Positions 25,223-36,224 are shown, counted from the first letter of the stretch. The stretch is DNA of 59,172 nucleotides from Actinoplanes oryzae (GCF_030757795.1 NZ_JAUQWH010000041.1:1-59172); one strand, 5' to 3'. The notes: a model not told the origin generated them from the sequence alone. Numbers and translations are program-made.

Positions 25223-26592
25223 GCGGCTATCGACGGCAGCAGGGCCTCGGCGCCGGTCCAGATGCGGGCCGAGTTGTGCGAGTGGAAGGCGGCCCCCGAC
25301 CAGTACGTGTGGTTACGCCCCTGCAACCCGTTGAGCCGCCGGTAGAAGCCCGCGGCGATCGCCTCGGGCGACACGTGCAGCTCGAACGGCACGTGTCCCG
25401 CGAACGTCTCGAAGCCCTCGAAGCGGATCGGATAGGCGGCGACCCGCTCGAGGTCGGCCCGGATGGCCCGGCGCACGCGCGCGTCGGACAGCGGCGCGAC
25501 ACTGCCGTACTTGACGCTGTAGACCCCCGGGATGCCGCTCGGGTTCACGCCGTAGAGCCCGGGCAGCGGCGGCAGGTGGTAGGGCGTCTCCGGGGCGACG
25601 TTGTCCAGCCCCAGGCCGTCGGGCAATCCCGCCAGCCGTACCACGCCGGTGTAGTAGGCACCACTCACGAACTGCCCGAACAGCTCCCTCTCGTACGCGT
25701 CCAGGTCGAACCCCGCGAAGGCCCGCAGCCGCGGCGGGTACGCGACCACGAGCTTCCCGGCGACGATGAGCCGCGGCCCGTCCGGCGTCGAGACGAGCAC
25801 CCGGACGCCGGAACGCTCCCGCGTCACCCGCACCGCCCGCGCCCCGAGGAACACGTCGTCGCCCAGATGCGCGGTGGCGCGCTCGTACAGCAGGCTGTTG
25901 TCGTGCGCGGCGGTCGTCAGATAGGAACCGGCCAGCGTGTTCCGCACGACCCCCTGCCCGACCAGGTTGAGCGCGTAGAGGGCGGGAAGACCGAGCAGAT
26001 CCCCGATCCCCTGCCCGTACGCGAACAGCAGCGGCACGATCGACCCCAGGTCATGCTTCGCCACGAACTCCCGGAAGGGCGCCACGAGCTCGCCCGGCAC
26101 CGGATCCGGCAGGTCGATCCGCGTGTCCAGCGGCCCGTACCGGCTGATGAGCTCGTAGTAGGCGCCCAGCGCGACCGGCACCGGCGGCGTGTAGCCGACC
26201 CGCCGCCCGGTGCGGAAGTCGACATAGGCGGTCTCCCCGCCGAGCCCGCCGACCGGCACCAACTCCACCCCGAAGCGCCCGAAGTGCCGCCGCACCACCG
26301 GCTCGTCCTCGAGCACGACCACCCCGATGTCGACCGTGCCGCCGGTCCGCGGATCGTGCCACGTCTCGGTGTGCCCGCCCAGCCGGTCGCCCGCCTCCAC
26401 CAGCGCCACGCTGCGTCCCAGATCCCCGAGCCGCACGGCGATGTAGGTCCCGGCCGAGCCGCCGCCGAGCACGACCACATCCCGTCGTACGACCGGAACG
26501 CCGGTCACCGACGCGGACGCCGGCGAAGCGATCAGCGGAGCGGCCGCGGCCGACCCCATGAGCGCGAGCATCTGCTTACGAGTCAGTCCCAT
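25219..26592 (-). CDS. FAD-dependent amine oxidase-like oxidoreductase, exported
   Basis: 457 residues from ATG 26592 with GGAGGAG upstream. A short Tat-like or Sec signal (GLTRKQMLALMGSAAAAPLIASPASA) precedes the dinucleotide-binding motif VVLGGGSAGTYIAVRLG, followed by VALVEAGDRLGGHTETW, the GG doublet of flavin amine oxidases. NAD(P)-independent flavoproteins of this type oxidise amines or polyenes. The substrate is unknown. The C-terminal FxSGAYYTG and SHNSARIWTGAEALLPSI fit FAD contacts. The 3' end overlaps the MmyB-type regulator in a convergent CTAG. The 5' end overlaps remnants of an HD-domain gene. Confidence 0.83.
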   Translation of the reverse strand: MGLTRKQMLALMGSAAAAPLIASPASASVTGVPVVRRDVVVLGGGSAGTYIAVRLGDLGRSVALVEAGDRLGGHTETWHDPRTGGTVDIGVVVLEDEPVVRRHFGRFGVELVPVGGLGGETAYVDFRTGRRVGYTPPVPVALGAYYELISRYGPLDTRIDLPDPVPGELVAPFREFVAKHDLGSIVPLLFAYGQGIGDLLGLPALYALNLVGQGVVRNTLAGSYLTTAAHDNSLLYERATAHLGDDVFLGARAVRVTRERSGVRVLVSTPDGPRLIVAGKLVVAYPPRLRAFAGFDLDAYERELFGQFVSGAYYTGVVRLAGLPDGLGLDNVAPETPYHLPPLPGLYGVNPSGIPGVYSVKYGSVAPLSDARVRRAIRADLERVAAYPIRFEGFETFAGHVPFELHVSPEAIAAGFYRRLNGLQGRNHTYWSGAAFHSHNSARIWTGAEALLPSIAA

Positions 26593-26960
26593 GCGAGCTC
26601 CTCCAGTCGTCGGCCCGCCACCGACCGTATGCCCGACCCTCCGCTGTGGACTGTCCGGTGCCCGACAACCGGCCGGCTCGCCTGCAGCGCCAGCCGCGCA
26701 TCGGCCCCGGCGGCCAGCTCGCCGAGAATGTCGTCGAGCAGCAGGAAGGCTTCCCACCGCTCGCGGCCCGCGGTTCGCGCCAGCTCCGCGACCACGAGAT
26801 CTTCCAGCTCCGGTACGCGCTGACCCTTCCACACCTTGTCGGCCACGCTCACCAGATGGTCCTCCACGGTGGTCGCGGGATCGGCCCAGCTCGCATGCGA
26901 CCCGGCAAACCGCGCCAGCGCGGCCCCGCAACCGTGCCAGGCTTGGACCGCCGCTGCAGC
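26583..26960 (-). pseudogene. Remnant of an HD-domain phosphohydrolase gene
   Basis: In the minus-strand frame ending at 26583, the translation VEDHLVSVADKVWKGQRVPE, then ELARTAGRERWEAFLLLDDILGEL closely resembles the C-terminal half of bacterial HD-domain proteins (LVSLADKVWKGKRVEELE type). Upstream in the same frame, ARFAGSHASWADPATT continues the similarity, but TGA at 26961-26963 closes the frame, and no good start or HD metal motif is present. A possible AVHD fragment lies in another frame near 27030. It is therefore a 5'-truncated or frameshifted remnant. A GTG at 26867 could still drive a 94-residue product overlapping the oxidase start by ten bases. Confidence 0.55.
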
Positions 26961-27169
26961 TCAGCCTCGGCACGGCTGGTCGTCGGCAGCATCGCGCGCT
27001 GGTCGTGAACAGCGATACCACGCAAGCTACCCGCGACCAGTTCCCGCAACGCCCCTCCCGACGTGCCGATCGCCCGACGCCACGAGCGCTGCCCGCTGCC
27101 GGAAAAGCCTGGACGAGCCGGGCCGGCGCCGACCCGTACGTGCGGCCTGCGGACGACGGGTCGCCCGGG

Positions 27170-29767
<2,598 letters not shown>

Positions 29768-29785
29768 CCCGCCGCTCCTTCAAAC

Positions 29786-29832
29786 CAGTGCCCGACCGTG
29801 TTACGAACCTTAACGGAATTGGTCGGGCACTG
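29786..29832. promoter_or_regulatory. 12-bp inverted repeat upstream of the GH63 gene
   Basis: CAGTGCCCGACC (29786-29797) is perfectly complementary to GGTCGGGCACTG (29821-29832) with 23 AT-richer bases between, starting 19 bases before the GH63 start. The spacing suits a dimeric operator or a 5'-UTR stem-loop. The central GTTACGAACCTTAACGG may contain promoter elements. Confidence 0.65.
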
Positions 29833-29866
29833 ATCCACTTCATGCCCACGGAGTGCGTCGAGCGGG

Positions 29867-29890
29867 AAAAACGCCGGGCTTGACCCGGCG
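29867..29890 (-). terminator. Intrinsic terminator of the two-component operon
   Basis: Read on the minus strand, CGCCGGG pairs with CCCGGCG around a 5-base loop (plus positions 29872-29890) and is followed by TTTTT (29867-29871). It lies about 65 bases after the response regulator stop and is the clearest T-tailed terminator in the window. Confidence 0.8.
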
Positions 29891-29956
29891 GGGTCAGCGC
29901 TTGACGGTGACACCCGTAACGGTGCCGCCGGTGGTAGTGCCGGTTCCCGTCAGGCC

Positions 29957-30643
29957 TCAGCTGAGCCAGCCCGGGCGGATCAGGCCGGCCTCGTACGCGA
30001 GCACGACCAGCTGCGCCCGGTCTCGCGCGCCCGCCTTGAGCATCGTGCGGCTCACGTGCGTCTTCGCGGTCGCGGGGCTGATCACCAGGCGGGTGGCGAT
30101 CTCGTCGTTCGTCAGGCCCTCGCCGACCAGGACCAGCACCTCGCGCTCGCGCTCGGTCAGCGGGGCGAGCCGCCGCTCGGCCTCCTCCGGGGGTGCCGCC
30201 GTCCGCCCGCGCCCGCCCGGCCCCGCGAACTCGCCGATCACCCGCCGGGTCACGCTCGGTGACAGCAGGGCGTCCCCGGCGGCGACCGCGCGCACGGCCC
30301 GGATCAGGTCGACCGGTTCGGTGTCCTTGACCAGGAAGCCCGAGGCGCCCGTACGCAACGCCTCGAACACGTACTCGTCCAGCTCGAAGGTCGTGAGGAT
30401 CACCACCCGCGTCCCGGACAGCGCCGGCTCCGCCGCGATGCGCCGCGTGGCCTCCAGCCCGTCGACGCCGGGCATCCGGATGTCCATGAGGACGACGTCC
30501 GGCCGCGTGGCGAGCGCGACCCGCACCGCCTCGAGCCCGTCGCCCGCCTCCCCGACCACCTCGAGGCCGGGCTCCGCCCCGAGCAGCGCCCGGAACCCGG
30601 CCCGCACCAGCACCTGGTCGTCGGCGAGCAGCACCTTGATCAC
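29957..30643 (-). CDS. NarL/LuxR-family response regulator (LiaR/DesR-like)
   Basis: 228 residues from GTG 30643. The receiver domain (1-120) has the acidic pair DD (8-9), phospho-acceptor Asp54 in VVLMDIRMPG, and Lys in FLVKDTEP. A LuxR-type helix-turn-helix follows (LTEREREVLVLVGEGLTNDEIATRL, about 160-225). It overlaps the kinase gene upstream by four bases (GTGA), so both are co-translated as one two-component system. Targets are not visible. The divergent DUF1707 membrane protein gene is the nearest candidate. Confidence 0.94.
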   Translation of the reverse strand: MIKVLLADDQVLVRAGFRALLGAEPGLEVVGEAGDGLEAVRVALATRPDVVLMDIRMPGVDGLEATRRIAAEPALSGTRVVILTTFELDEYVFEALRTGASGFLVKDTEPVDLIRAVRAVAAGDALLSPSVTRRVIGEFAGPGGRGRTAAPPEEAERRLAPLTEREREVLVLVGEGLTNDEIATRLVISPATAKTHVSRTMLKAGARDRAQLVVLAYEAGLIRPGWLS

Positions 30644-31836
30644 GACTTCTCCCCGTCGGTCGGCAGCACGGCCTCCACCAGATAGCCCCCGTCGTCCACC
30701 GGGCCCGCCGTGAGCTTGCCGCCCAGCGTCTCGGCCCGCGCCTGCATCCCCGCGATCCCGCTGCCCTCCCCGGCCTCGTCGTCCCCGCCGCCCGCGGGCC
30801 TTTCGTTGCGGATCGCCAGCCCCAGCGCCCCCGGCCGGTAGTCGATCGTGACGGTCGTCGCGGCCGCGCCCGCGTGCCGCCGGACGTTCGTCAGGGCCTC
30901 CTGCACGATCCGGTACGCCGCCCGGTCCACCTCGGCGGGCAGCTCCCGCCGCGGGCCCGTCACCGTCGTGGTCACCGTGAGCCCGGTGCCCGCGGTCAGC
31001 TCCTCCAGCCGGTCGAGCCCCAGCGCCGGCTGCCGGGGCGCCGCCTCCTCCTCGGGCCGCAGCGCCCCGAGCACGGAACGCACCTCGCGCAGCGCCTCCG
31101 AGCTGGCCGTCTTGATCGCACTGAGCGCCTCGCGGGCCTGCTCGGGGCGGCTGTCCATCAGATGCAGCCCGACCCCCGCCTGCACATTGATCAGCGACAG
31201 GTGGTGCCCCAGCACGTCGTGCAGCTCGCGGGCGATGCGCAGCCGTTCGTCCGAGGCCTGCCGGCGCTCCTGCTCCTGCCGGGCGCGCTTCTGCTCGGCC
31301 TGCACCTTGGCCTGTTCCGCCTGATAGGCCGCCCGGCTGCGCGAGCCGCTCCCGAACATCAGCGCGAGCACCACGGCGGCCGCGGTCAGCACCGCTTCGC
31401 GCACGCCGATCCGGGCCTCGGCGGGCACGCCCAGCCGGGCGGCGAAGGTCCAGGTGACGAGGACGTACGCGCCCCAGCCCGCCGCCGCGACCGGAAGTGC
31501 CTGCCGGCCGCGCCCGAGCCGGGCCGCGTGGAAGAGGGCGATCGTCGGCGCGACGGCGAACGTCCAGCTCGGCTCGGCGGTGACCGCGTAGCCGATGCTC
31601 GCCGCCACGGCGACGGCCAGCACCACGAGCGGCGCCCGCCGCCGCAGGACGAGCGCGATCGGGCCGATCACCAGCAGCGCCGCGGCGAGCAGGCTCAGCG
31701 GGGCGTCGTGCGCGAGCGCGTCCCGCATGTTGCCGATCCCGTGGAAGCCCAGCGCCATGACGGCCGCGAAGCCCACGGGAGGCTCCCGGTGCTGCTGGCG
31801 CCGGCCCTCGGGCGGCTGCCACGAGTGGACGCTCAT
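30640..31836 (-). CDS. Membrane histidine kinase, HisKA_3 type (LiaS/DesK-like)
   Basis: 398 residues. Residues 1-170 hold about five membrane helices without a sizeable extracellular domain (intramembrane-sensing type). A coiled coil rich in E/Q/R (172-198) leads to the HisKA_3 dimerisation domain, with phospho-acceptor His206 in ARELHDVLGHHLSLI. The HATPase domain ends the protein (VQEALTNVRRHAGA N-box, SGIAGMQARAETLGG G-box). Kinases of this form sense envelope or membrane state. It is divergent from the DUF1707 gene with a 200-base shared control region. Confidence 0.93.
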   Translation of the reverse strand: MSVHSWQPPEGRRQQHREPPVGFAAVMALGFHGIGNMRDALAHDAPLSLLAAALLVIGPIALVLRRRAPLVVLAVAVAASIGYAVTAEPSWTFAVAPTIALFHAARLGRGRQALPVAAAGWGAYVLVTWTFAARLGVPAEARIGVREAVLTAAAVVLALMFGSGSRSRAAYQAEQAKVQAEQKRARQEQERRQASDERLRIARELHDVLGHHLSLINVQAGVGLHLMDSRPEQAREALSAIKTASSEALREVRSVLGALRPEEEAAPRQPALGLDRLEELTAGTGLTVTTTVTGPRRELPAEVDRAAYRIVQEALTNVRRHAGAAATTVTIDYRPGALGLAIRNERPAGGGDDEAGEGSGIAGMQARAETLGGKLTAGPVDDGGYLVEAVLPTDGEKS

Positions 31837-32036
31837 GCCCCGACGCTACGGCACCCCCTCCGGCCGGGCGTCGGACCACGGGAGACGCCGGACGGCCCCG
31901 GCGTACGACCGGGGGAGTACGCCGGTGGTGCCACGTGCGCCCCGGGTCGACGTACCGGATGGTTCCTGGAGCCGACGCCGGGCGGGACCGACCGGCGCAG
32001 GCTGGGGTGCAGTCGTTCCCGAAGAAGGAGTCAGTG

Positions 32037-32474
32037 ATGACCGCGACAAGCCCGACCGGCCCGGCCCGGATGCGAACCTCCGACACCGAACGCGAGCAGG
32101 CCGCGACCATCCTGCGGGCGGCGATGTCCGAGGGGCGCCTCACCCTGGAGGAGGGGGAGGAGCGCCTGGGCGCCGTGTACGCCGCCAAGTTCCGCGACGA
32201 GCTCGCCCCGCTGACCGCCGACCTCCCGAACGGGGGCCGCGACGCCCTGGCCCGCACCCCGCAGGCGCGCGCCGCCACCCGCCGTGAGCTGCGTGGGGCA
32301 ACGTTCTTCGTGGCCTTCGTCGCCGTGGTCCTCACCGGAGTGTGGTTCGTGTCCGGTGCGCACTTCTTCTGGCCGGCGATCCCGCTGACCTTCATGGTCC
32401 TGGGGCTCATGCGCCGCTGGGGGTACGCCACGCACCCCGAGTGGCACGCCCACCGCCATTCGTTCGGAAAGTGA
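32037..32474 (+). CDS. DUF1707 and 2TM-domain protein
   Basis: 145 residues. The N-terminal 60 residues are a DUF1707 domain (MRTSDTEREQAATILRAAMSEGRLTLEEGEERL), a small helical domain frequent in actinobacterial membrane proteins. Two membrane helices follow (FFVAFVAVVLTGVWFVSG and FFWPAIPLTFMVLGLM), then a His-rich tail WHAHRHSFGK. GAAGGAG precedes ATG 32037; a GTG just before it is also in frame. It is divergent from the sensor kinase, and may be part of its regulon. Confidence 0.85.
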   Translation: MTATSPTGPARMRTSDTEREQAATILRAAMSEGRLTLEEGEERLGAVYAAKFRDELAPLTADLPNGGRDALARTPQARAATRRELRGATFFVAFVAVVLTGVWFVSGAHFFWPAIPLTFMVLGLMRRWGYATHPEWHAHRHSFGK

Positions 32475-32567
32475 CTTTCGTAACTCCCTTGGAACGGTGG
32501 CGGTCGTTGCCCGCCTTGCCCCCTGATGCGACAGTGGGCGTCCTCTGCGAAAGGGTGGGCAACGACG

Positions 32568-33377
32568 ATGATGGGTCCGTCCCACGCGCTCTCGGGCGCG
32601 GCGGTCTGGCTGGCGGGCAGCTGGGCGTTGGACTTCTTCGCCGGGTACGAGCAGAGTCCGCTCGCCGTGGGCATCGGCGCCACGGTCTGCGCCGGCGGTG
32701 CGCTGCTGCCCGACCTGGACCTGTCCGGCAAGGTGACCCGCAACCAGGGCGGGGCCACGGTGGCGCGTACGTTCGGGGTGTTCTCGCTGTTCGTCGCGGA
32801 GGTGGTCGAGAAGATCTCGCTCGGCGTCTACACCGCCACGAAACTCAGCCGCGACCCGCGCCGCAACAACGGCCACCGCACCTTCACGCACACGCTGCCG
32901 TTCGCCGCCCTGGTCGGGTGGGGGACCACGGCGCTGGCCACGGCGTACGGGAAGTGGGCCCTGCTCGGCATCGTCTTCTTCATGGCCGGCCTGGCGCTGC
33001 GCGGGCTCTTCGACGAGTGGGCCGAGCGGGCCGGCTGGGTGATCGTCACCGTCGCCGCCGGGGCCATCGCCTGGTTCACCGCGGCCAACCTGCCCGGCGA
33101 CCGCGGCTATCCGATGCTGGGCTTCGCGGTGGCGGTCGGCTGCGTGGTCCACCTCTTCGGCGACATGATCACGAAGAACGGCGTCCCGATCCTGTGGCCG
33201 ATCCCGATCAACCGGCGGATGTGGCGGATGATCGGCATCCCGAACAGCATCGCGGTCAAGGTCGGCGGCAAGACGGAGACCGTGGTGCTGCGCACGATCT
33301 TCACCGTGGTGGCGGTGCTGTCGATCGCCGGGATGTTCGCGCCGCACGTGCTGGAGCGGCTCAACCTGGACGTGTAG
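32568..33377 (+). CDS. YdjM-like membrane metal-dependent hydrolase
   Basis: 269 residues beginning MMGPSHALSGAAVWLAG. It fits the YdjM/LexA-regulated membrane hydrolase family (DUF457-like): an early PSHALSG histidine, GGALLPDLDL with paired aspartates, HRTFTHTLPF with histidines near residue 102, and VHLFGDMITKNGVPILWPI near residue 198 form the putative metal site. Four to five membrane helices are interspersed. The enzymatic activity of this family is not established. The start is one of two adjacent ATGs; the ribosome site AAAGGG is rather distant. Confidence 0.85.
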   Translation: MMGPSHALSGAAVWLAGSWALDFFAGYEQSPLAVGIGATVCAGGALLPDLDLSGKVTRNQGGATVARTFGVFSLFVAEVVEKISLGVYTATKLSRDPRRNNGHRTFTHTLPFAALVGWGTTALATAYGKWALLGIVFFMAGLALRGLFDEWAERAGWVIVTVAAGAIAWFTAANLPGDRGYPMLGFAVAVGCVVHLFGDMITKNGVPILWPIPINRRMWRMIGIPNSIAVKVGGKTETVVLRTIFTVVAVLSIAGMFAPHVLERLNLDV

Positions 33378-33404
33378 GCCTTGATCCTCCGGTCGTCCGG
33401 CTTT

Positions 33405-33540
33405 CTGGGCGTCCGGTCGTCCTGCCTTCCGTCGTCCTGCCTTCCGGTCGTCCGGCCTTCCGCACTTCGGCCTTCCGTCGTCCGGCCTTCCGCCTTCCGT
33501 CTTCCGCCTTCCCTTTTCCGGTCTTTCGTCCTCCGGCCGG
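33405..33540. repeat. CCTTCCG/TCGTCC low-complexity tract
   Basis: About 135 bases made of shuffled CTTCCGTCGTCC, CCGGCCTTCCG and related units, in the gap between two convergent genes. No regular period is kept. It appears to be a decayed short-unit repeat with strand-biased C/T composition. Confidence 0.7.
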
Positions 33541-33542
33541 TG

Positions 33543-34535
33543 TCATTTCGGGCGGTGGCTGCGGCGGGCCAGGGCGGCTGCCCGGGTGTGCGCGGTCTCG
33601 GCGCGGGCGAGGGCTCCGCTGTGCAGGCGGGGCCGGGTGTTCGCGGTGGCGGCCCGGACGGTGAAGGTCTCTCCGGTGCGCCACATGCCGATGTCGTCGC
33701 ACGCCTGCCGGGCCAGCCACAGACCGATGCCGGTGCGGCGCGCGTCGGGCCGCGGCCGGTAGCCGGCGTCGGGCGCCGGCCCCCCGGGCCCACGATCGGT
33801 GACCCGGCACTCGACCGTCTCCGGAGTCACCCACAGCGTCAGCCCGACCGGCGGGGCGCCGTGCCGGTAGCTGTTCGTGAGCAGCTCGTTGACGGCGGCC
33901 ACGAAGTCGGTCCGGACCAGCGTCGCGATGTCACCGAGGCAGTCCGTGAGCCGCCGGCGGATGCCGCCGAGATCGGCGATCGAGGCCGAGCCGGCGATCT
34001 GTAGCCGGGGCTCGACCGCGGGCACGGGCGGCGGCCGGTCGGCGGCCAGCTCCCGCAGCACCGCCCCGGGATCGGCGTGCTGCGCCTCCGTGACCGGACC
34101 CGCGACGGTGAGCCGCTGCGGGTGACTGCGGCGGACGGCGGCCAGCAGCAGGGCGGGCGTGCTCATCGGGTACGCGCACACCACCGTGATGCCGCTGCCC
34201 GGCAGCGTCAGATCCAGGGCCGCCTCGAAGTGCGCGGCGCGGGCCCAGGCGGCCCGGTCGTCGCCGTGCTCGGTCTCCCCGATGACCACGGCACCGGGTG
34301 ACGAGTCGCCGAGCCGGTGATAGGCCGCGACGGCGGCGGCCGGGCGGGTGTACGCGTCCAAGCGGTCGACCGTGCCCGGCAGGTCGCCGCCCAGCACGGT
34401 GGTGAGGGGCGCGCGATGCTCCTCGCGGCAGGCGAGCACGACCGGGCCGGGGGCGTGGCGGACGGCGGCCACCTGGGCGAGCAGGTCGTCGATGTCGTGG
34501 TAGATCAGCGCGACGTGCGCGGCCGGGCCGGTCAC
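33543..34535 (-). CDS. MEDS-domain sensor with anti-sigma HATPase domain
   Basis: 330 residues from GTG 34535. The N-terminal 165 residues match the MEDS domain (HVALIYHDIDDLLAQVA, VVLACREEH, GSGITVVCAYPM), found as a small-molecule sensor in such fusions. The C-terminal part is an RsbW/SpoIIAB-like ATPase: ELLTNSYRHG N-box near residue 217, VTDRGPGG, and GIGLWLARQACDDI. Proteins of this architecture act as anti-sigma or serine kinases controlling sigma-B-like factors and anti-anti-sigma factors. No sigma factor gene is next to it. Confidence 0.88.
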   Translation of the reverse strand: MTGPAAHVALIYHDIDDLLAQVAAVRHAPGPVVLACREEHRAPLTTVLGGDLPGTVDRLDAYTRPAAAVAAYHRLGDSSPGAVVIGETEHGDDRAAWARAAHFEAALDLTLPGSGITVVCAYPMSTPALLLAAVRRSHPQRLTVAGPVTEAQHADPGAVLRELAADRPPPVPAVEPRLQIAGSASIADLGGIRRRLTDCLGDIATLVRTDFVAAVNELLTNSYRHGAPPVGLTLWVTPETVECRVTDRGPGGPAPDAGYRPRPDARRTGIGLWLARQACDDIGMWRTGETFTVRAATANTRPRLHSGALARAETAHTRAAALARRSHRPK

Positions 34536-34690
34536 GGCGACAGGCCGGGGCGCGGGGGCACGCGCTGCTGATGGGACATGCTCACCACCCTGGCGGACCG
34601 GTGCTGGACCGCCCAGTGGTACCCCGTGATGCCTCGCCGAATCGCGCCGCCCCGGCGGGTGCGCCTCGGTTGCTCTCGTGCGTCAGCGTG

Positions 34691-34840
34691 CCCGGCGCTT
34701 TGTCACTCAGCCCCGGCGCTTTGTCACTCTGCCCGGGCGCTTTGTCACTCTGCCCGGGCGCTTTGTCACTCTGCCCGGGCGCTTTGTCACTCTGCCCGGG
34801 CGCTTTGTCACTCTGCCCGGGCGCTTTGTCAGCGTGCCCG
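34691..34840. repeat. 21-base tandem repeat array (about seven units)
   Basis: About seven tandem units of CGGGCGCTTTGTCACTCTGCC lie head to tail with near identity. The rightmost unit contains the stop codon region of the small basic protein gene (34829). All three plus frames stay open through the array, but the products are mere repeats with no start context. I read it as intergenic minisatellite. Confidence 0.88.
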
Positions 34841-35026
34841 GCGTGCGGCCTGGCGGGCTGCCTTCTGGGCGCGGGAGTAGGCCTTGCGCTCCTCGAGGTC
34901 GCGTTTCCAGCCGTCGCGGGCCTCCTGGGTCACGCCCTCGACGGCGCCCTGCACGGCGGCCGGTCCGGCCCAGTACTTGTAGATCCAGTTCCAGAGGGCG
35001 CCGCCCTCGCGCGGGTCCTTCGCCAT
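34829..35026 (-). CDS. Small basic hypothetical protein
   Basis: 65 residues from ATG 35026, with AAGGAG ten bases upstream. The sequence MAKDPREGGALWNWIYKYWAGPAAVQGAVEG begins with an aromatic-rich helix and ends in a lysine/arginine/alanine-rich tail (RAQKAARQAARRAR). I do not recognise a family. It is divergent from ohrR, with a palindromic operator in the 83-base gap, so it may be under OhrR control. The 3' end merges into a 21-base repeat array. Confidence 0.7.
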   Translation of the reverse strand: MAKDPREGGALWNWIYKYWAGPAAVQGAVEGVTQEARDGWKRDLEERKAYSRAQKAARQAARRAR

Positions 35027-35049
35027 CGTGCCGCTCCTTCGTTGCCCTG

Positions 35050-35075
35050 CCAATGATTGGTGCACCAACTATTGG
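35050..35075. promoter_or_regulatory. 26-bp palindromic operator between ohrR and a small gene
   Basis: CCAAT-GA-TTGGTGCACCAA-CT-ATTGG is a palindrome broken only at the two GA/CT steps, with a perfect TTGGTGCACCAA centre at 35057-35068. It lies about 35 bases before ohrR and 24 before the divergent gene, overlapping the likely promoters (TATGCT at 35076 is a possible -10). It is the probable OhrR binding site. Confidence 0.75.
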
Positions 35076-35109
35076 TATGCTAACAACTTCCCCGGAGGAG
35101 AACCAAGCG

Positions 35110-35631
35110 ATGAGTGACACGATCGACACCGACCCCCTCGAGCTGGAGCACCAGGTCTGCTTCGCCCTGTCGGTGGCGGCCCGCAGCGTGGTGGCCGTCT
35201 ACCGGCCGCTGCTCGAGCCGATGGGCCTGACGCACCCGCAATATCTGGTCATGCTGGCGCTGTGGCAGCACGCGCCCCTGTCGGTGCGGGAGCTGAGCGG
35301 GCTGCTGCAGCTCGACCCGGGCACCCTGTCGCCGCTGCTCAAGCGGCTCGAGTCGATCGGCTACCTGCGCCGCGAGCGGGACCGCGCCGACGAGCGCAGC
35401 CTCGCCGTGACCCTGACGGAGAAGGGGCGCGACCTGCGGGCCGAGGCGCTCAAGATCCCGCCCGCCGTGGTCGAGCGGCTCGGCATGCCGATCGAGGAGC
35501 TGCAGGCTCTGCACGGGGCGCTCACCCGCGTCATCGCCGCCGCGAAACTGCCCGCACAGCAGCCGGGAGACCTGCCCGCACGGCAACCGGGAGACCTGCC
35601 CGCACAGCAGCCACGAGCAGCGGCGGAATAG
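35110..35631 (+). CDS. ohrR: OhrR-type MarR repressor (organic peroxide sensing)
   Basis: 173 residues from ATG 35110 (GGAGGAG upstream). The N-terminal ELEHQVCFALSVAARSVVAVYRPLLEPMGLTHPQYLVMLALW-type region matches OhrR closely, including the peroxide-sensing cysteine (Cys16) in the first helix and the YRP/HPQYL motifs. The winged helix follows (VRELSGLLQLDPGTLSPLLKRLE). OhrR normally represses ohr, the organic hydroperoxide reductase, but no ohr gene lies beside it; the divergent small gene is the only neighbour. The C-terminal 20 residues are a Q/P-rich repeat (PAQQPGDLPARQPGDLPAQQP) not found in usual members. Confidence 0.85.
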   Translation: MSDTIDTDPLELEHQVCFALSVAARSVVAVYRPLLEPMGLTHPQYLVMLALWQHAPLSVRELSGLLQLDPGTLSPLLKRLESIGYLRRERDRADERSLAVTLTEKGRDLRAEALKIPPAVVERLGMPIEELQALHGALTRVIAAAKLPAQQPGDLPARQPGDLPAQQPRAAAE

Positions 35632-35756
35632 CGCCGGGCACGACCTTCGCCGATCTTTCACCACTACGGGGTCGCGGCGCGCGGGTGACGAGTTTGGCGA
35701 TCGGCCCCGCGGGGCAACATCCGCGCGCCATCAACGGTACACAGGGGAGCGCCACC

Positions 35757-36026
35757 ATGGTCGAGCCGCACGTCAACCTGGATCCTGCCCAGCTCAGCCC
35801 GGTCGAGGCGAAGCTGCAGGGGGCGCTGGAGGATCAGCTCACCTCCGCCCTTCAGCACGCCGCGGACAAGGTCTCCCACGACTACGCCGGCGAGCCGGTC
35901 GAGGCCGTGACGACCGAGCTCCTCGACGAGACGAAGGCCGGGCTGCACCCGGACATCGCCGACGGCTTCGTGCCCGACCAGCGCGACCTGCGCCGGGTCG
36001 CCGAGGCCATCGTCCGGGAGAACTGA
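35757..36026 (+). CDS. Small acidic conserved hypothetical protein
   Basis: 89 residues from ATG 35757 (GGGGAG six bases upstream). It is predicted all-helical and acidic (LSPVEAKLQGALEDQLTSALQHAADKVSHDY, VTTELLDETKAGLHPDIADGFVPDQRDLRRVAEAIVREN in two stretches). Similar short proteins without known function are widespread in actinobacteria. No motif indicates an activity. Confidence 0.75.
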   Translation: MVEPHVNLDPAQLSPVEAKLQGALEDQLTSALQHAADKVSHDYAGEPVEAVTTELLDETKAGLHPDIADGFVPDQRDLRRVAEAIVREN

Positions 36027-36090
36027 GCCGCGGGCACCGCATACCCGGCCGCCGTGCTGCCCGCACGGCGGCCTTCGTGCTCTTCATGCG

Positions 36091-36224
36091 CTGCCGGCCC
36101 CTCCGCGGACGGCGGCACGGTGGCTTCGGGTGTTGTCAGCCCTGCGCCGACGGTGGCGCGGTGGGTTTCGGGTGCTGCCGGCCCCTGCGCCGACGGCGGT
36201 GCGGTGGGTTTCGGGTGGTGTCAG
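36091..36224. repeat. Three imperfect 42-50-base repeats
   Basis: Units containing CTGCGCCGACGGYGGYGCGG followed by TGGGTTTCGGGTG occur three times between the small acidic gene and the stop of the zinc-ribbon membrane protein. The last copy overlaps that stop codon. The units have diverged most at the left. Confidence 0.75.

Noticed and set aside
34678..34850. Repeat-encoded ORFs in all plus frames (RFVTLPG, ALCHSAR, GALSLCP)
   Set aside because: All frames are open merely because the 21-base unit lacks stops; no start context or coding bias.
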